A stretch of 6,465 nt of DNA from Bacteroidetes bacterium UBA6661 (lineage in GTDB: Bacteria > Bacteroidota > Bacteroidia > AKYH767-A > OLB10): assembly GCA_002455375.1 (NCBI GenBank), contig DKKR01000040.1, forward strand, positions 1 to 6,465, read 5' to 3'. Shown piece after piece: positions 6,310 to 6,465 of this stretch. Numbering within the stretch: the first letter of the stretch is position 1; every line of letters begins with the position of its first letter. The notes below the pieces were generated by a model. That model ran no database searches, was not told where the DNA came from, and saw only the letters and a program-made list of their open reading frames with translations. Made by a program: the position numbers and the translations under genes.

Positions 6310-6465
6310 CTACCACCGCACCATCTCCGATGGAACATCATACTAAACATTAAGCTCTCCTGATTCCTCTTTCTATTGATATGTATTAGTAAAATTGAAC
6401 AGCCATGCGCCCCACCCACCCATTTCAATGGTGCTGAAAAAAAATAAACTATCTATTTGTTTGAT
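6310..6465. other. Non-coding right edge, no feature recognised
   Basis: No supported gene starts or ends here. Two small palindromes are visible, CCATC-TCC-GATGG (6321-6333) and CCATT-TC-AATGG (6419-6430), neither long enough to assign a role. The last 35 bases are very A/T-rich and could lead into a gene outside the window, but no -7 box matching TAnnTTTG was found. Confidence 0.4.

Noticed and set aside
6222..6428. 68-codon open frame on the - strand
   Set aside because: It runs across the hairpin at 6242-6300 and part of the attC-like arm, and its composition follows the repeats. No domain or upstream signal was seen.

Overview
The window is A/T-rich. Its start codons are preceded by A/T-rich stretches instead of Shine-Dalgarno motifs, and one intergenic region carries a good match to the Bacteroidota -7 promoter box (TAnnTTTG). 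Together these suggest a member of the Bacteroidota, probably an environmental or uncultured lineage. All recognisable genes are on the + strand and nearly all look like anti-phage or conflict functions, so I read the window as part of a defence island.

Region 1 (2-1522) is the C-terminal half of a Type III restriction enzyme Res subunit. It contains helicase motif VI at the left edge and a PD...ExK nuclease site near the C-terminus. The rest of the gene, and presumably a mod methyltransferase, lie off the left edge.

Region 2 (1519-2757) is a tight three-gene cassette joined to res by an ATGA overlap. It encodes an ADP-ribosyltransferase-like toxin candidate (184 aa), a small antitoxin candidate (82 aa) and a SecB-like chaperone (143 aa). 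The gene order and composition match the toxin-antitoxin-chaperone (TAC) anti-phage system CmdTAC, in which a SecB-type chaperone protects a labile antitoxin and failure of that protection frees an ART toxin. The antitoxin ends in an ssrA-like tail (NFAFAA), which fits a protein designed to be degraded when the chaperone is diverted.

Region 3 (2758-3046) is intergenic and holds a candidate Bacteroidota promoter. It drives Region 4 (3047-5898), a two-gene operon with a TAATG overlap. The first gene is a 211-aa protein that resembles, at a distance, the Panacea/DUF4065 (SocA-like) antitoxin family. The second is a 738-aa mostly helical protein with three C-terminal transmembrane segments and a Ser/Pro-rich tail. 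I do not recognise the large protein; the pair looks like an undescribed membrane-effector toxin-antitoxin or abortive-infection module.

Region 5 (5899-6465) has no credible gene. It is dense in inverted repeats: a 109-bp two-stem palindrome with integron attC-like outer boxes (6122-6230), a 15-bp perfect hairpin (6242-6300), a shared 13-nt word in both loops, and a 9-bp inverted pair bounding the whole set (5910-6309). It may be a miniature mobile element or a recombination site at the edge of the island.
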